A DNA stretch of 64,000 nt from Candidatus Kuenenia stuttgartensis (GTDB lineage Bacteria > Planctomycetota > Planctomycetia > Isosphaerales > Isosphaeraceae). The DNA lies in assembly GCA_945865635.1 (NCBI GenBank), contig CAMBEP010000004.1, positions 1 through 64,000 on the forward strand, given 5' to 3'. Below, piece after piece: positions 44,301-52,760 of the stretch. Below the pieces are notes generated by a model that was given only the letters and a program-made list of their open reading frames with translations, did not search any database and was not told the DNA's origin. Numbering within the stretch: position 1 is the first letter of the stretch; every line of letters begins with the position of its first letter. A program made the position numbers and the translations under genes.

Positions 44301-46378
44301 GCAGATTTGAACTGGTCAGCCCGTTTGAGCCTGCTGGCGATCAGCCACAAGCCATCGAAGCCCTGGTGCAAGGCTTCTTGGCCGGCAGCAAGTGCCAGAC
44401 CCTGCTTGGAGTGACAGGGTCCGGCAAAACGTTCACCATGGCCAATGTGATTGCCCGCCTGAATCGGCCTGCTTTGATCCTGTCGCACAATAAAACGCTT
44501 GCCGCACAGCTTTATTCCGAATTCCTCGACTTCTTCCCCAATAATGCTGTTCGGTACTTCGTTTCCTATTACGATTATTATCAGCCAGAAGCCTATATTC
44601 CCCAGCGCGATATCTATATCGAAAAAGATGCCGCAATCAACCAGGAAATCGATCGCCTGCGACTCGCGGCAACCTCGGCCCTGATTAGTCGCCGCGATGT
44701 GATTGTCGTTGCAAGTGTTTCTTGTATTTATGGTTTGGGTTCGCCTGACGATTACCGTAAAATGATGATTTATATCAGGCGTGGTGACTTGCTCGACCGG
44801 GACACACTTTTACGACAGTTTGTCGACATTCAATATGGCCGCAACGATGTCGCATTTGATCGTGGCAAATTTCGCGTCCGGGGCGATGTGGTCGAAATCT
44901 GGCCTGCCTATGAAGAAACCGCCCTTCGGATTGAGCTTTTTGGCGATGAGGTGGAAGCCATTGCCATCATTGATCCCGTGAGTGGTCAGATCCTTTCAAA
45001 ACTTGCCGAAACCTATATCTATCCAGCCAAGCACTTCGTATTGCCGGAGGAACGGATCGAAGCGGCCGTGGAATCGATCAATATCGAACTCGAAGCACGC
45101 CTGGAGCAGATGAAGGAGTGCGGTAAGCTTCTTGAAGCACATCGGCTTGCCGCACGAACGCGCTATGACATGGAAATGATCCTCGAAGTCGGTTATTGCC
45201 AGGGTGTGGAAAATTACAGTCGTCACCTGGCAGGCCGAAAGCCGGGCGAAACCCCCACCACCCTGCTCGACTTCTTCCCCGACGATTCCCTGATCTTTAT
45301 TGACGAATCACACGTGACCATGCCTCAGATCAGGGGCATGTTTGCCGGCGATTACAGCCGAAAAATGACACTTGTGGAACATGGTTTCCGGCTACCTTCG
45401 GCGCTCGACAACCGGCCGTTGAGATTCGACGAATGGGAGCAGAAGCCTGGCCAGAAGCTGTTTGTTTCTGCGACACCTGCGGACTATGAAATTCATACAT
45501 CGGGTGGCGAGGTGGTCGAGCAGGTCATTCGGCCCACCGGCCTTCTGGATCCGATCATTCGTGTCGAGCCCGCCACTGGCCAGGTTCCAGCCATGATGGA
45601 AGAGGCAAAAAAGCGGGTCGCGGCTGGCGAGCGATTGATTGTAACCGTCCTGACCAAACGCATGGCCGAGGACCTGACCCGTTTTCTCAAAGAAAAAGGC
45701 CTGCGCACCAAGTGGCTTCACTCCGAACTGGACGCCTTTGAGCGAGTCGCTATCTTGCGCGAGTTGCGTGAGGGCTCATTTGACGTTCTGGTGGGTGTGA
45801 ATCTGCTGCGGGAAGGGATCGACCTTCCGGAAGTTTCCATGGTTTGTATCATGGATGCTGACAAGGAAGGCTTTCTTCGAAGCGAATCGGCCCTGATTCA
45901 GACCATCGGCCGGGCCGCACGAAACGTCAATGCCGAAGTTGTCCTTTACGCCGACCGCATTACCGGCGCCATGCAGCGTGCCATGGACGAAACTTCGCGT
46001 CGGCGAGCGCTTCAGATCGAGTATAATAAAGAACATGGCATCACGCCCCAGTCGATCATCAAGGCGATTCGTCGCGGTATCGAAGACCTCAGCCACGCCA
46101 AGGCCCTGGAACGAGAGGCCGTAAACCGCAATGAAGAGGAGTCGATTACCGAGGATTATCTGAACCAGCTTGAGCAAGAGATGCTCACGGCTGCTGAATC
46201 CTTGGAATTTGAAAAGGCCGCTGCCTTACGGGATCGGATTCTCGAGCTGAAGGCCCAAAAGTCGGGTGGCCCGGCGCGTCCTGCCGCAAGCCCGCAAGGC
46301 CAGTCGGCCCGATCCCGTGCCCGATCCAAAAAACAGACGGAAAATCGGTCGAAACCACCACGCCCCACGATCAGTTGA
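44297..46378 (+). CDS. uvrB: UvrABC system protein B
   Basis: UvrB is the helicase-like damage-verifying subunit of nucleotide excision repair. The 693-residue product has [18 protein letters not shown], Walker [15 protein letters not shown], the beta-hairpin region [23 protein letters not shown]-like and [15 protein letters not shown] segments, and helicase motifs [16 protein letters not shown] and QTIGRAARN. The UVR motif that binds UvrC is at about residues 620-655 ([21 protein letters not shown]), and a basic tail follows. The start overlaps the preceding ComEA-like gene by 4 bp. nadC follows after 41 bp. Confidence 0.97.
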   Translation: MSRFELVSPFEPAGDQPQAIEALVQGFLAGSKCQTLLGVTGSGKTFTMANVIARLNRPALILSHNKTLAAQLYSEFLDFFPNNAVRYFVSYYDYYQPEAYIPQRDIYIEKDAAINQEIDRLRLAATSALISRRDVIVVASVSCIYGLGSPDDYRKMMIYIRRGDLLDRDTLLRQFVDIQYGRNDVAFDRGKFRVRGDVVEIWPAYEETALRIELFGDEVEAIAIIDPVSGQILSKLAETYIYPAKHFVLPEERIEAAVESINIELEARLEQMKECGKLLEAHRLAARTRYDMEMILEVGYCQGVENYSRHLAGRKPGETPTTLLDFFPDDSLIFIDESHVTMPQIRGMFAGDYSRKMTLVEHGFRLPSALDNRPLRFDEWEQKPGQKLFVSATPADYEIHTSGGEVVEQVIRPTGLLDPIIRVEPATGQVPAMMEEAKKRVAAGERLIVTVLTKRMAEDLTRFLKEKGLRTKWLHSELDAFERVAILRELREGSFDVLVGVNLLREGIDLPEVSMVCIMDADKEGFLRSESALIQTIGRAARNVNAEVVLYADRITGAMQRAMDETSRRRALQIEYNKEHGITPQSIIKAIRRGIEDLSHAKALEREAVNRNEEESITEDYLNQLEQEMLTAAESLEFEKAAALRDRILELKAQKSGGPARPAASPQGQSARSRARSKKQTENRSKPPRPTIS

Positions 46379-46419
46379 CCCTTTCCTGACTTCAAAAGAA
46401 AACCAGATAAAACCAACTC

Positions 46420-47328
46420 ATGTCGCACCCGATCCCGCCCTTTGATAAACCCGAAATTCGCCAGGCCAAGCAGTTGATTCTAATGGCGCTGGACGAGGAC
46501 CTGGGCACCACTGGCGATATCACCAGCCTTTCCACCATCCCGGAAGCCGCCACCAGTGTTGGCCGATTCGTCGCCCGCCGCGATGGAATCATCAGTGGTC
46601 TGCCTATCATCGGTCTGATCGCAGAGCAGTTTCAGCCGGGGATTCAGTGGAAGCCATTCGTCTCGGATGGCGACCGTGTCTCACCCGGAGAAGTGCTGGG
46701 AGAAGTGCGTGGCCAGACACGTTCCATACTTGCCCTGGAACGGATCAGCCTGAACTTTCTGCAAAGGCTCAGCGGCATCGCCACCATCACAAGCCGGTTT
46801 GTCGAGAAAACCGCAGGCACAAAATCCAAAGTGCTGGATACACGAAAAACCACACCTGGCTGGCGTGCCCTTGAAAAATACGCGGTCCGCTGCGGCAATG
46901 GACACAATCACCGAATCGGCCTGCATGATGCCATTTTAATTAAGGACAACCACCTGGCCGCCCTGGTTGCAAATGGTTGCGTCAGCCCAATCACAGAAGC
47001 CGTTCAAAGGGCCCGCGTATTTTCTGGACCAAAAATATTTGTGACCGTTGAGGTTGATCACCTCGGCCAATTGCCCGAAGCTCTGAATGTGCATCCCGAT
47101 TGCATTTTACTCGACAACTTTACGCCGGAAATGGCTGGCCTCGCTCTTAAGCAGAGAGATGCACTGGCTCCCGGTGTCCTTCTCGAAATTTCAGGGGGGC
47201 TTACAATTGACAAAATTGCGGAATTTGCAAGATTAGGCATCGACAGGCTCTCGGTCGGTGCCCTGACACACTCCGCGCCTGCACTCGATATCGCTCTCGA
47301 TTTTCCAGAAATGCTATCGGATCATTAA
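46420..47328 (+). CDS. nadC: Nicotinate-nucleotide pyrophosphorylase (carboxylating)
   Basis: NadC makes nicotinate mononucleotide from quinolinate and PRPP in de novo NAD synthesis. The 302-residue product has ALDEDLGTTGDITS, ERISLNFLQRLSGIAT, the substrate-binding LDTRKTTPGWRALEKYAVRCGNG, IKDNHLA, TVEVDH and the C-terminal EISGGLT and DRLSVGALTHSAPALDIALDF. It is slightly longer than usual at the N-terminus. It stands between uvrB and an amine-oxidase-like gene, with short gaps suggesting a common transcript. nadA and nadB are not in the window. Confidence 0.95.
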   Translation: MSHPIPPFDKPEIRQAKQLILMALDEDLGTTGDITSLSTIPEAATSVGRFVARRDGIISGLPIIGLIAEQFQPGIQWKPFVSDGDRVSPGEVLGEVRGQTRSILALERISLNFLQRLSGIATITSRFVEKTAGTKSKVLDTRKTTPGWRALEKYAVRCGNGHNHRIGLHDAILIKDNHLAALVANGCVSPITEAVQRARVFSGPKIFVTVEVDHLGQLPEALNVHPDCILLDNFTPEMAGLALKQRDALAPGVLLEISGGLTIDKIAEFARLGIDRLSVGALTHSAPALDIALDFPEMLSDH

Positions 47329-47342
47329 ATCTTATCAGAAAA

Positions 47343-48371
47343 ATGTTCAATTCCATCACAATTATCGGTTCCGGGCTCACTGGACTCATGCTCGCCCATG
47401 AGCTGAAATCAGCAAGCATTCACTCCCTTTTAATCGACAAAGGCCGAAAGCCTGGCGGGCGGATCTCAACAAAAGTCCTCGGCGATTGCATTTTCGATAC
47501 CGGACCCGGCTGGTTTCATACCGATATCCAAATGACACCATCCGCCATCTACAGCGCCTTGCTTGCGATCGGTGCCGACCCCGTCCCGGTTGCGGATCTA
47601 CCCATCAGTGTGCGTTTTGGCCTGCCTGAAACCATTTCAACCCAGAGCTGGAAAATCCCCGGCTCAATACGCCAACTTGCCGAAGAGCTTGCCAAACCTC
47701 TGGAAATTCTCCAGAGCCTTCAGCTCGTGAAAATAAGCCGAAATACGGATTTCTGGACATTGCAATTCAAGGATTCTGCCCATGGCGGCGACCCATTTGA
47801 ATTGGAGTCGAAGCATGTGGTTCTGACCATGCCTTGGCCACAGATTCTTGAGCTGCTTATGGAATCGGACCTGATCGACCTCATGGCTCACCAGGATATG
47901 CCGGAGATTCCTGATTATGAACGATGCCATGTCGGGATATTTCAATGGCCTGGCTTGCCTGCCCCCTTTGATCAAACCGGTTTTTTCGAGCCATTGGGGC
48001 ATCCCTTGATCAGGCTTTTGAAGTTTCAGCCTGTCAGTAGTGGCAATCATTCAATTACCGTTCAGGCGTCACCAGACTGGAGCCTGGAAAACTGGGATCT
48101 GGGCCATGCGGAAATTCTCAAAGAGTTGCAATTATCTGCATCTGCCATATTGAAAATGGAGTTGCAGCCAAGCGCATCCAGCCTTCACAAATGGAAATAT
48201 GCGCGATTGCAGCCCTCACCCAATCCATCGTCATCATCACCAGTGATTCTCTGCCAGAACCCATTTCTGATGGTCGCAGGCGAAGCTTTTGGAATGAACA
48301 ACGATTTACGGTCCGGAATTCTTGCCAGCCAAAATTCTGCAAAGCTGGCAGCCCGTTCAATCCTTTCCTGA
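47343..48371 (+). CDS. Renalase-like FAD-dependent amine oxidase family protein
   Basis: The 342-residue protein has an N-terminal FAD-binding motif (ITIIGSGLTGLMLAHEL), the GGRISTK block that follows in the amine oxidase/renalase group, and FDTGPGWFHT in the usual substrate-binding position. A C-terminal FLMVAGEAFG fits the second FAD contact. Bacterial renalase-like enzymes oxidize wrongly reduced forms of NAD(P)H. That would suit its place 14 bp after nadC, but the substrate is not proven by sequence. A general NAD(P)/FAD-dependent oxidoreductase is the safe call. Confidence 0.82.
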   Translation: MFNSITIIGSGLTGLMLAHELKSASIHSLLIDKGRKPGGRISTKVLGDCIFDTGPGWFHTDIQMTPSAIYSALLAIGADPVPVADLPISVRFGLPETISTQSWKIPGSIRQLAEELAKPLEILQSLQLVKISRNTDFWTLQFKDSAHGGDPFELESKHVVLTMPWPQILELLMESDLIDLMAHQDMPEIPDYERCHVGIFQWPGLPAPFDQTGFFEPLGHPLIRLLKFQPVSSGNHSITVQASPDWSLENWDLGHAEILKELQLSASAILKMELQPSASSLHKWKYARLQPSPNPSSSSPVILCQNPFLMVAGEAFGMNNDLRSGILASQNSAKLAARSILS

Positions 48372-48577
48372 AATGCGTAAGGGATTTACCGCATGGCTTA
48401 TTGACCAGTTTGGATAAAAACATTCTTATCTCAAAAATAAACTTGACACCACCCTGGTTTGCCTTTCAACTGTAGGTAATCCCCACTTCCCTTCCAAAGA
48501 TTGCTCGCAAGAATGGCCGATTCCCGGGAGCCATTCCATCTGCGACCAAACTATCGGCAAAAAAGGCTGCTCCTTAG

Positions 48578-49960
48578 ATGACCAACCCGAACCAGGCGGA
48601 ACAAGCCTCTCTGAAATTGTCGCGGCGCTCGGTCGTCCTGGCTTCAGGCGTGGGAGCGTTTTCATTCAGCATCGTTCCGCGTCATGTTCTGGGCGGGCCC
48701 GGGTATATCGCACCTAGTGAGCGAGTGAATGTGGCTGGTATTGGGGCGGGCGGAATGGGCGGTGGCGATATTTCGACGCATGCCAGAAACGGCGCAAATA
48801 TTGTCGCCCTCTGCGATGTGAATGATAATGCAGGTGCGTTTGGTGTGTTTCCCAAAGCGAAGCGATATCGGGACTTCCGTGAACTGATCGACAAAGAGGC
48901 CAAGAACATAGACGCCGTGACTGTGGGCACCCCTGACCACATCCATGCTGTGGCTTCGATGGCAGCCATCAAGGCTGGCAAGCATGTTTACTGCCAAAAG
49001 CCGCTGACCCACACCCTTCATGAGTGCCGCGAGCTCACTAAAGCGGCCAAGTCAGCTGGTGTGATGACCCAGATGGGCAATCAGGGCCACGCGTCGGAAG
49101 GCTCGCGCCTGACCAACGAGTGGATTCAGGCAGGTCTCATTGGCGAGGTGCGTGAGGTGCATGTCTGGTCAGATCGGGCCGGCACCATGTGGAAGCAGGG
49201 TGTCAAGCGGCCCACCGAGACGGTTCCAGTACCCGCCAATCTGGATTGGAATCTATGGCTTGGGCCGATCAAGCAGCGCCCCTACAACCCGATTTATGCC
49301 CCCATGGGCTGGCGCGGCTGGCGCGACTTCGGCACAGGTGCCTTGGGCGATATGGGCTGCCATATCATTGACCATCCTGTCTGGGCCCTTGGTCTTGGTG
49401 CGCCGACCTCTGTGGAGTCGAGCGTGACCCTGGACGGTTCCTCACTCGATGGCAACAAGCCAAACTTCGAGACATTCCCGATCGCTGCAATCATCAACTA
49501 CCAATTCCCTGCCAGAGGCAATCTTCCACCTGTGAAGATGACCTGGTACGACGGCGGACTGATGCCGCCCACCCCTTCTGAAATGCCAGAGGGCCAGAAG
49601 CTTGATGGCAATGGCGTGCTTTATGTCGGTTCAAAAGGCAAGATGTATCATGGCTCGCATGGCGGCATGCCGCGCCTTTTGCCGGCTGATCTTCATGATC
49701 AGGCAAAATTGGTCCCAAAAACCATGGAGCGGTCGCCCGGCCATTATGAAGAGTGGTTGCTGGCCTGTAAGGGTGGCCCAAAGCCCGTCTCCAACTTCGA
49801 TTATGCCGGGCCTCTCACCGAAATTGTACTTCTTGGCGTCCTTTCGCTCTATGCACCCGGCAAGCGGTTGCAATGGGACAGCCCAAATCTCAGAGTCAAA
49901 AATGCGCCTGAGCTGACCCCTTATATTCATGCGGAATATCGGGCTGGCTGGTCGCTCTGA
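48578..49960 (+). CDS. Tat-exported Gfo/Idh/MocA family oxidoreductase
   Basis: The 460-residue protein has a twin-arginine signal (SRRSVVLASGVGAFSFSIV) and then a Rossmann domain with VNVAGIGAGGMGGGDI. The segment VYCQKPLTHTLHECREL is the family's EKP motif with Gln in place of Glu. The C-terminal sugar-binding domain contains FGTGALGDMGCHIIDHP. Such exported oxidoreductases are numerous in planctomycetes and are thought to act on sugars or their derivatives with tightly bound NAD(P). The DUF1080 gene follows by 69 bp on the same strand, a frequent partnership in carbohydrate loci. Confidence 0.92.
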   Translation: MTNPNQAEQASLKLSRRSVVLASGVGAFSFSIVPRHVLGGPGYIAPSERVNVAGIGAGGMGGGDISTHARNGANIVALCDVNDNAGAFGVFPKAKRYRDFRELIDKEAKNIDAVTVGTPDHIHAVASMAAIKAGKHVYCQKPLTHTLHECRELTKAAKSAGVMTQMGNQGHASEGSRLTNEWIQAGLIGEVREVHVWSDRAGTMWKQGVKRPTETVPVPANLDWNLWLGPIKQRPYNPIYAPMGWRGWRDFGTGALGDMGCHIIDHPVWALGLGAPTSVESSVTLDGSSLDGNKPNFETFPIAAIINYQFPARGNLPPVKMTWYDGGLMPPTPSEMPEGQKLDGNGVLYVGSKGKMYHGSHGGMPRLLPADLHDQAKLVPKTMERSPGHYEEWLLACKGGPKPVSNFDYAGPLTEIVLLGVLSLYAPGKRLQWDSPNLRVKNAPELTPYIHAEYRAGWSL

Positions 49961-50029
49961 TCGGCCACCGGATTGCATTTTTGAATTTTCCAAGATTCCT
50001 GACACGTCTTCCCATTTGAGTCTATTCCC

Positions 50030-50725
50030 ATGCTTCACCGGTTCCTGGCTCTGCTGATCCTGACAATCTGGGCCCCTTCTCTGATCGCTCAAGAAAATCT
50101 GCTGACGGATCAGGAAAAAACCGACGGCTGGATCCTCTTGTTTGATGGCAAGTCAACTCGTGGCTGGATCTCTCCAAAACAGAAGCCCCTGCCTGCATCT
50201 CATGTGCAGCAGGGCGCTCTGAATCCGCACCCTTGCGATTATATGCTGGTCTATGAAAAGCCCCTGGAGAATTTCGTCCTGGCCTTGGACTTCAAAATTA
50301 CCGAGAAATGCAATAGCGGTCTCTTTCTGCGCACCATGCCCCTTCAGCCTCGCCCCGGCAAGGATGTTGGCTTCAATGGAATTGAAGTTGCAATCGACGC
50401 CACACCAGGCCCCGGGTTTCATACCACAGGCGCCATTTATGACCTTGTTCCCACCCAAATCAATGCCATGAAGCCCGTTGGAGAGTGGAACCATATCGAG
50501 ATCACCAGCAATGGGAGCTTGATTCAGGTTGTCGTCAATGGCAAACTGGTCTCAAAAATCGACCTCGATCAGTGGAAGGAGGTCAACAAGCGGCCCGATG
50601 GATCTGCCCACAAGTTTGACATCGCTTATAAAAATCATCCACGCAAAGGCTACATCGGTCTTCAGGATCATGGCAGCAATTGCTGGTACAGAAATATCAA
50701 GCTGAAGCCTCTGCCTGGCAATTGA
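50030..50725 (+). CDS. DUF1080 protein (3-keto-disaccharide hydrolase family)
   Basis: The 231-residue protein has a signal peptide (FLALLILTIWAPSLIA) and one DUF1080 domain of concanavalin-like fold: DGWILLFDGKSTRGW, FVLALDFKITEKCNSGLFLRT, GEWNHIEITSNGSLIQVVVNG and KGYIGLQDHG. Members of this family cleave 3-keto-glycosides or bind glycans. Together with the exported oxidoreductase gene in front, a 3-keto route of disaccharide breakdown is plausible, but the sequence does not settle it. It is probably the last gene of the pair. Confidence 0.9.
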   Translation: MLHRFLALLILTIWAPSLIAQENLLTDQEKTDGWILLFDGKSTRGWISPKQKPLPASHVQQGALNPHPCDYMLVYEKPLENFVLALDFKITEKCNSGLFLRTMPLQPRPGKDVGFNGIEVAIDATPGPGFHTTGAIYDLVPTQINAMKPVGEWNHIEITSNGSLIQVVVNGKLVSKIDLDQWKEVNKRPDGSAHKFDIAYKNHPRKGYIGLQDHGSNCWYRNIKLKPLPGN

Positions 50726-51147
50726 TTCCGGCTTCAGGGAATCTGGCAATTTGGATGGAACCTCTGTGATCGGTTCACGATCTTAGGCGATCATTTCAGG
50801 CCAACGGCTTGATTGTACGTAGGTTTCAACAGAAAAAGCGTTGTTCTAACCCCCTGCACTGGCTGGTTTGAGCCCTTTTTTTTCTCGGTGAACCGGACTG
50901 GGTGCAAAGAGTCCATTCGTTTTTTTTTCACAATGCTTGCAATGGCCTGTTGGACCTATATTTTCAGTCGTCCTTGGTTTGGCCTTATTGCTTTCCTGGA
51001 GGGAGTTTATGGAGTATTCGGCAAGCAGGTTTTGCCTTTCGGCTGAGGCTCAGCCTGCAAGTTCTTCATTTCCTCCGGATCCGTATGTGTCATAATGTCA
51101 TGACCGTGGATCGATCGGACGGATTTGTTCAACTCAGAGAGTCAACA
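50726..51147. other. Intergenic region before zwf with a weak terminator
   Basis: These 422 bases hold no supported gene; the long zwf frame continues upstream to 50902 but is not protein-like there. A 5-bp stem, GGACT (50895-50899) with AGTCC (50910-50914), is followed by nine T (50920-50928). It may be a weak terminator for the DUF1080 unit. The promoter of zwf must lie between about 50930 and 51140. Confidence 0.45.
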
Positions 51148-52707
51148 ATGCCAGACAGCGATTCCAATTCCCTTCCCAGAAACTCATTCAGCTCCTCTGC
51201 CGATGGCTTGCCAAGCCGAATCGCCGAGCCATGTGTGATTGTCCTGTTCGGAGCCACTGGCGATCTCACGCACCGCAAACTTCTTCCCGCACTTTGCCGA
51301 TTGGCCCAGTCCGGCCAACTGGCTAATCAGTATGCCGTGCTTGGTTTTGCGCGTCGCGATTGGTCCCACGACCGCTTCCGCGAAGAGATGGCCAGCTCCA
51401 TTGCCAGCCATTCCGTGATTTCCGGCCACTGGCCCGAGTTCGCGCGTCACTTGTTTGTCTCTCCTGGCACTTTTGACGATCTCGCCAGCTTTGAAGCCCT
51501 CAAACTTCAGCTCGATGCCATGGATCAAGAGTTTGGCACCAAAGGGAATCGGCTTTTTTATCTCGCCACGGCTCCGGAGGCGTTCTCCCAGATTGTCGAA
51601 AATCTTGGCAAGTCGGGCCTGATCTATCCGCCCAACTCCACTGGCCCGTGGTCGCGGGTGGTTGTAGAAAAGCCGTTCGGAAACGACACCCAATCCGCCA
51701 TCCAGCTTCACGAAGACATTTCCAAGTGGCTGACAGAGGCCCAAACCTACAGAATCGACCACTATCTGGGCAAAGAAACGGTCCAGAACATTCTCGCCCT
51801 TCGGTTTGGGAACACCGTCTGGGAGTCCATCTGGAATCGTGCTCACGTCGCTTCGATTCAGTTTCTCGTCTCCGAAACGGTCGGAATGTCAGGCGGGCGA
51901 GGCGCGTTTTATGATCAGGCCGGGGCCATTCGCGACATGGTCCAAAATCATATGATGCAGCTCCTGGGCATGATCTGCCTGGAGCCGCCCGGAGACCTCT
52001 CCGCCGATTCCCTTCGCAATGAAATGGTCAAAGTCTTACAGGCTCTGCCTAAATGGACACAGGCCGACGTCGTCCAGAATGTTGTCAGAGGGCAATATTC
52101 TGCTGGAGTGGTCGACGGCGAGGCTGTCCCAGGCTATGTGACCGAACGAAATGTCAAACCCGATTCCACCACCGAAACCTATCTGGCCATGCGCCTGACT
52201 CTTGAAAATTGGCGATGGGCCGGAGTCCCAATCTATTTCAGGACCGGTAAACGGCTCCCAAAACGCACCACCGAAATCGCAATCCAGTTCCGCCGGCCTC
52301 CCGCTGCCCTGTATGAAGCTCAGAATATTCATGGCGATCAAGGTGCAAACCATCTAATCCTGCGCATCCAGCCTGATGAAGGTGCAAGCCTCTTCTTTCA
52401 GGCCAAAGTCCCCGGCTCGCGCCGCCGATTGCAGGAAGTACACATGGACTTCGGCTATTCAGGCACTTTCGCAGGCCCACCGCCTGAGGCTTACGAACGC
52501 CTCCTGCTAGACGTCATCCTGGGCGATCAATCGCTCTTCACACGCATCGACTTCGTTCTGAATTCCTGGAAGTTTGTCACCAATATCATGCAGACCTGGG
52601 AATCTCAACAGATCAAGCCTTTGCAATACGCAGCCGGAACATGGGGGCCAGCCGAATCCGAACAGCTTCTCAGCCGAGACGGATTCCGATGGCGCAAACC
52701 AAGCTGA
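51148..52707 (+). CDS. zwf: Glucose-6-phosphate 1-dehydrogenase
   Basis: The enzyme oxidizes glucose 6-phosphate with NAD(P)+, the entry step of the oxidative pentose phosphate pathway. The 519-residue product has the coenzyme motif IVLFGATGDLTHRKLLPAL, the DWSHDRF block, VVEKPFGNDTQSA, the catalytic block YRIDHYLGKETVQN and the C-terminal YFRTGKRLPKR. The ATG at 51148 was chosen because the preceding open frame (to 50902) has no family character and crosses a T-rich terminator-like segment. A short Ser-rich N-terminus precedes the Rossmann domain. Neither pgl nor gnd is adjacent. Confidence 0.95.
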   Translation: MPDSDSNSLPRNSFSSSADGLPSRIAEPCVIVLFGATGDLTHRKLLPALCRLAQSGQLANQYAVLGFARRDWSHDRFREEMASSIASHSVISGHWPEFARHLFVSPGTFDDLASFEALKLQLDAMDQEFGTKGNRLFYLATAPEAFSQIVENLGKSGLIYPPNSTGPWSRVVVEKPFGNDTQSAIQLHEDISKWLTEAQTYRIDHYLGKETVQNILALRFGNTVWESIWNRAHVASIQFLVSETVGMSGGRGAFYDQAGAIRDMVQNHMMQLLGMICLEPPGDLSADSLRNEMVKVLQALPKWTQADVVQNVVRGQYSAGVVDGEAVPGYVTERNVKPDSTTETYLAMRLTLENWRWAGVPIYFRTGKRLPKRTTEIAIQFRRPPAALYEAQNIHGDQGANHLILRIQPDEGASLFFQAKVPGSRRRLQEVHMDFGYSGTFAGPPPEAYERLLLDVILGDQSLFTRIDFVLNSWKFVTNIMQTWESQQIKPLQYAAGTWGPAESEQLLSRDGFRWRKPS

Positions 52708-52760
52708 TTCCATCAAAACCGCGATCAAAAAGAAACTCCAGTGGCTGACCTTCGCAAATA

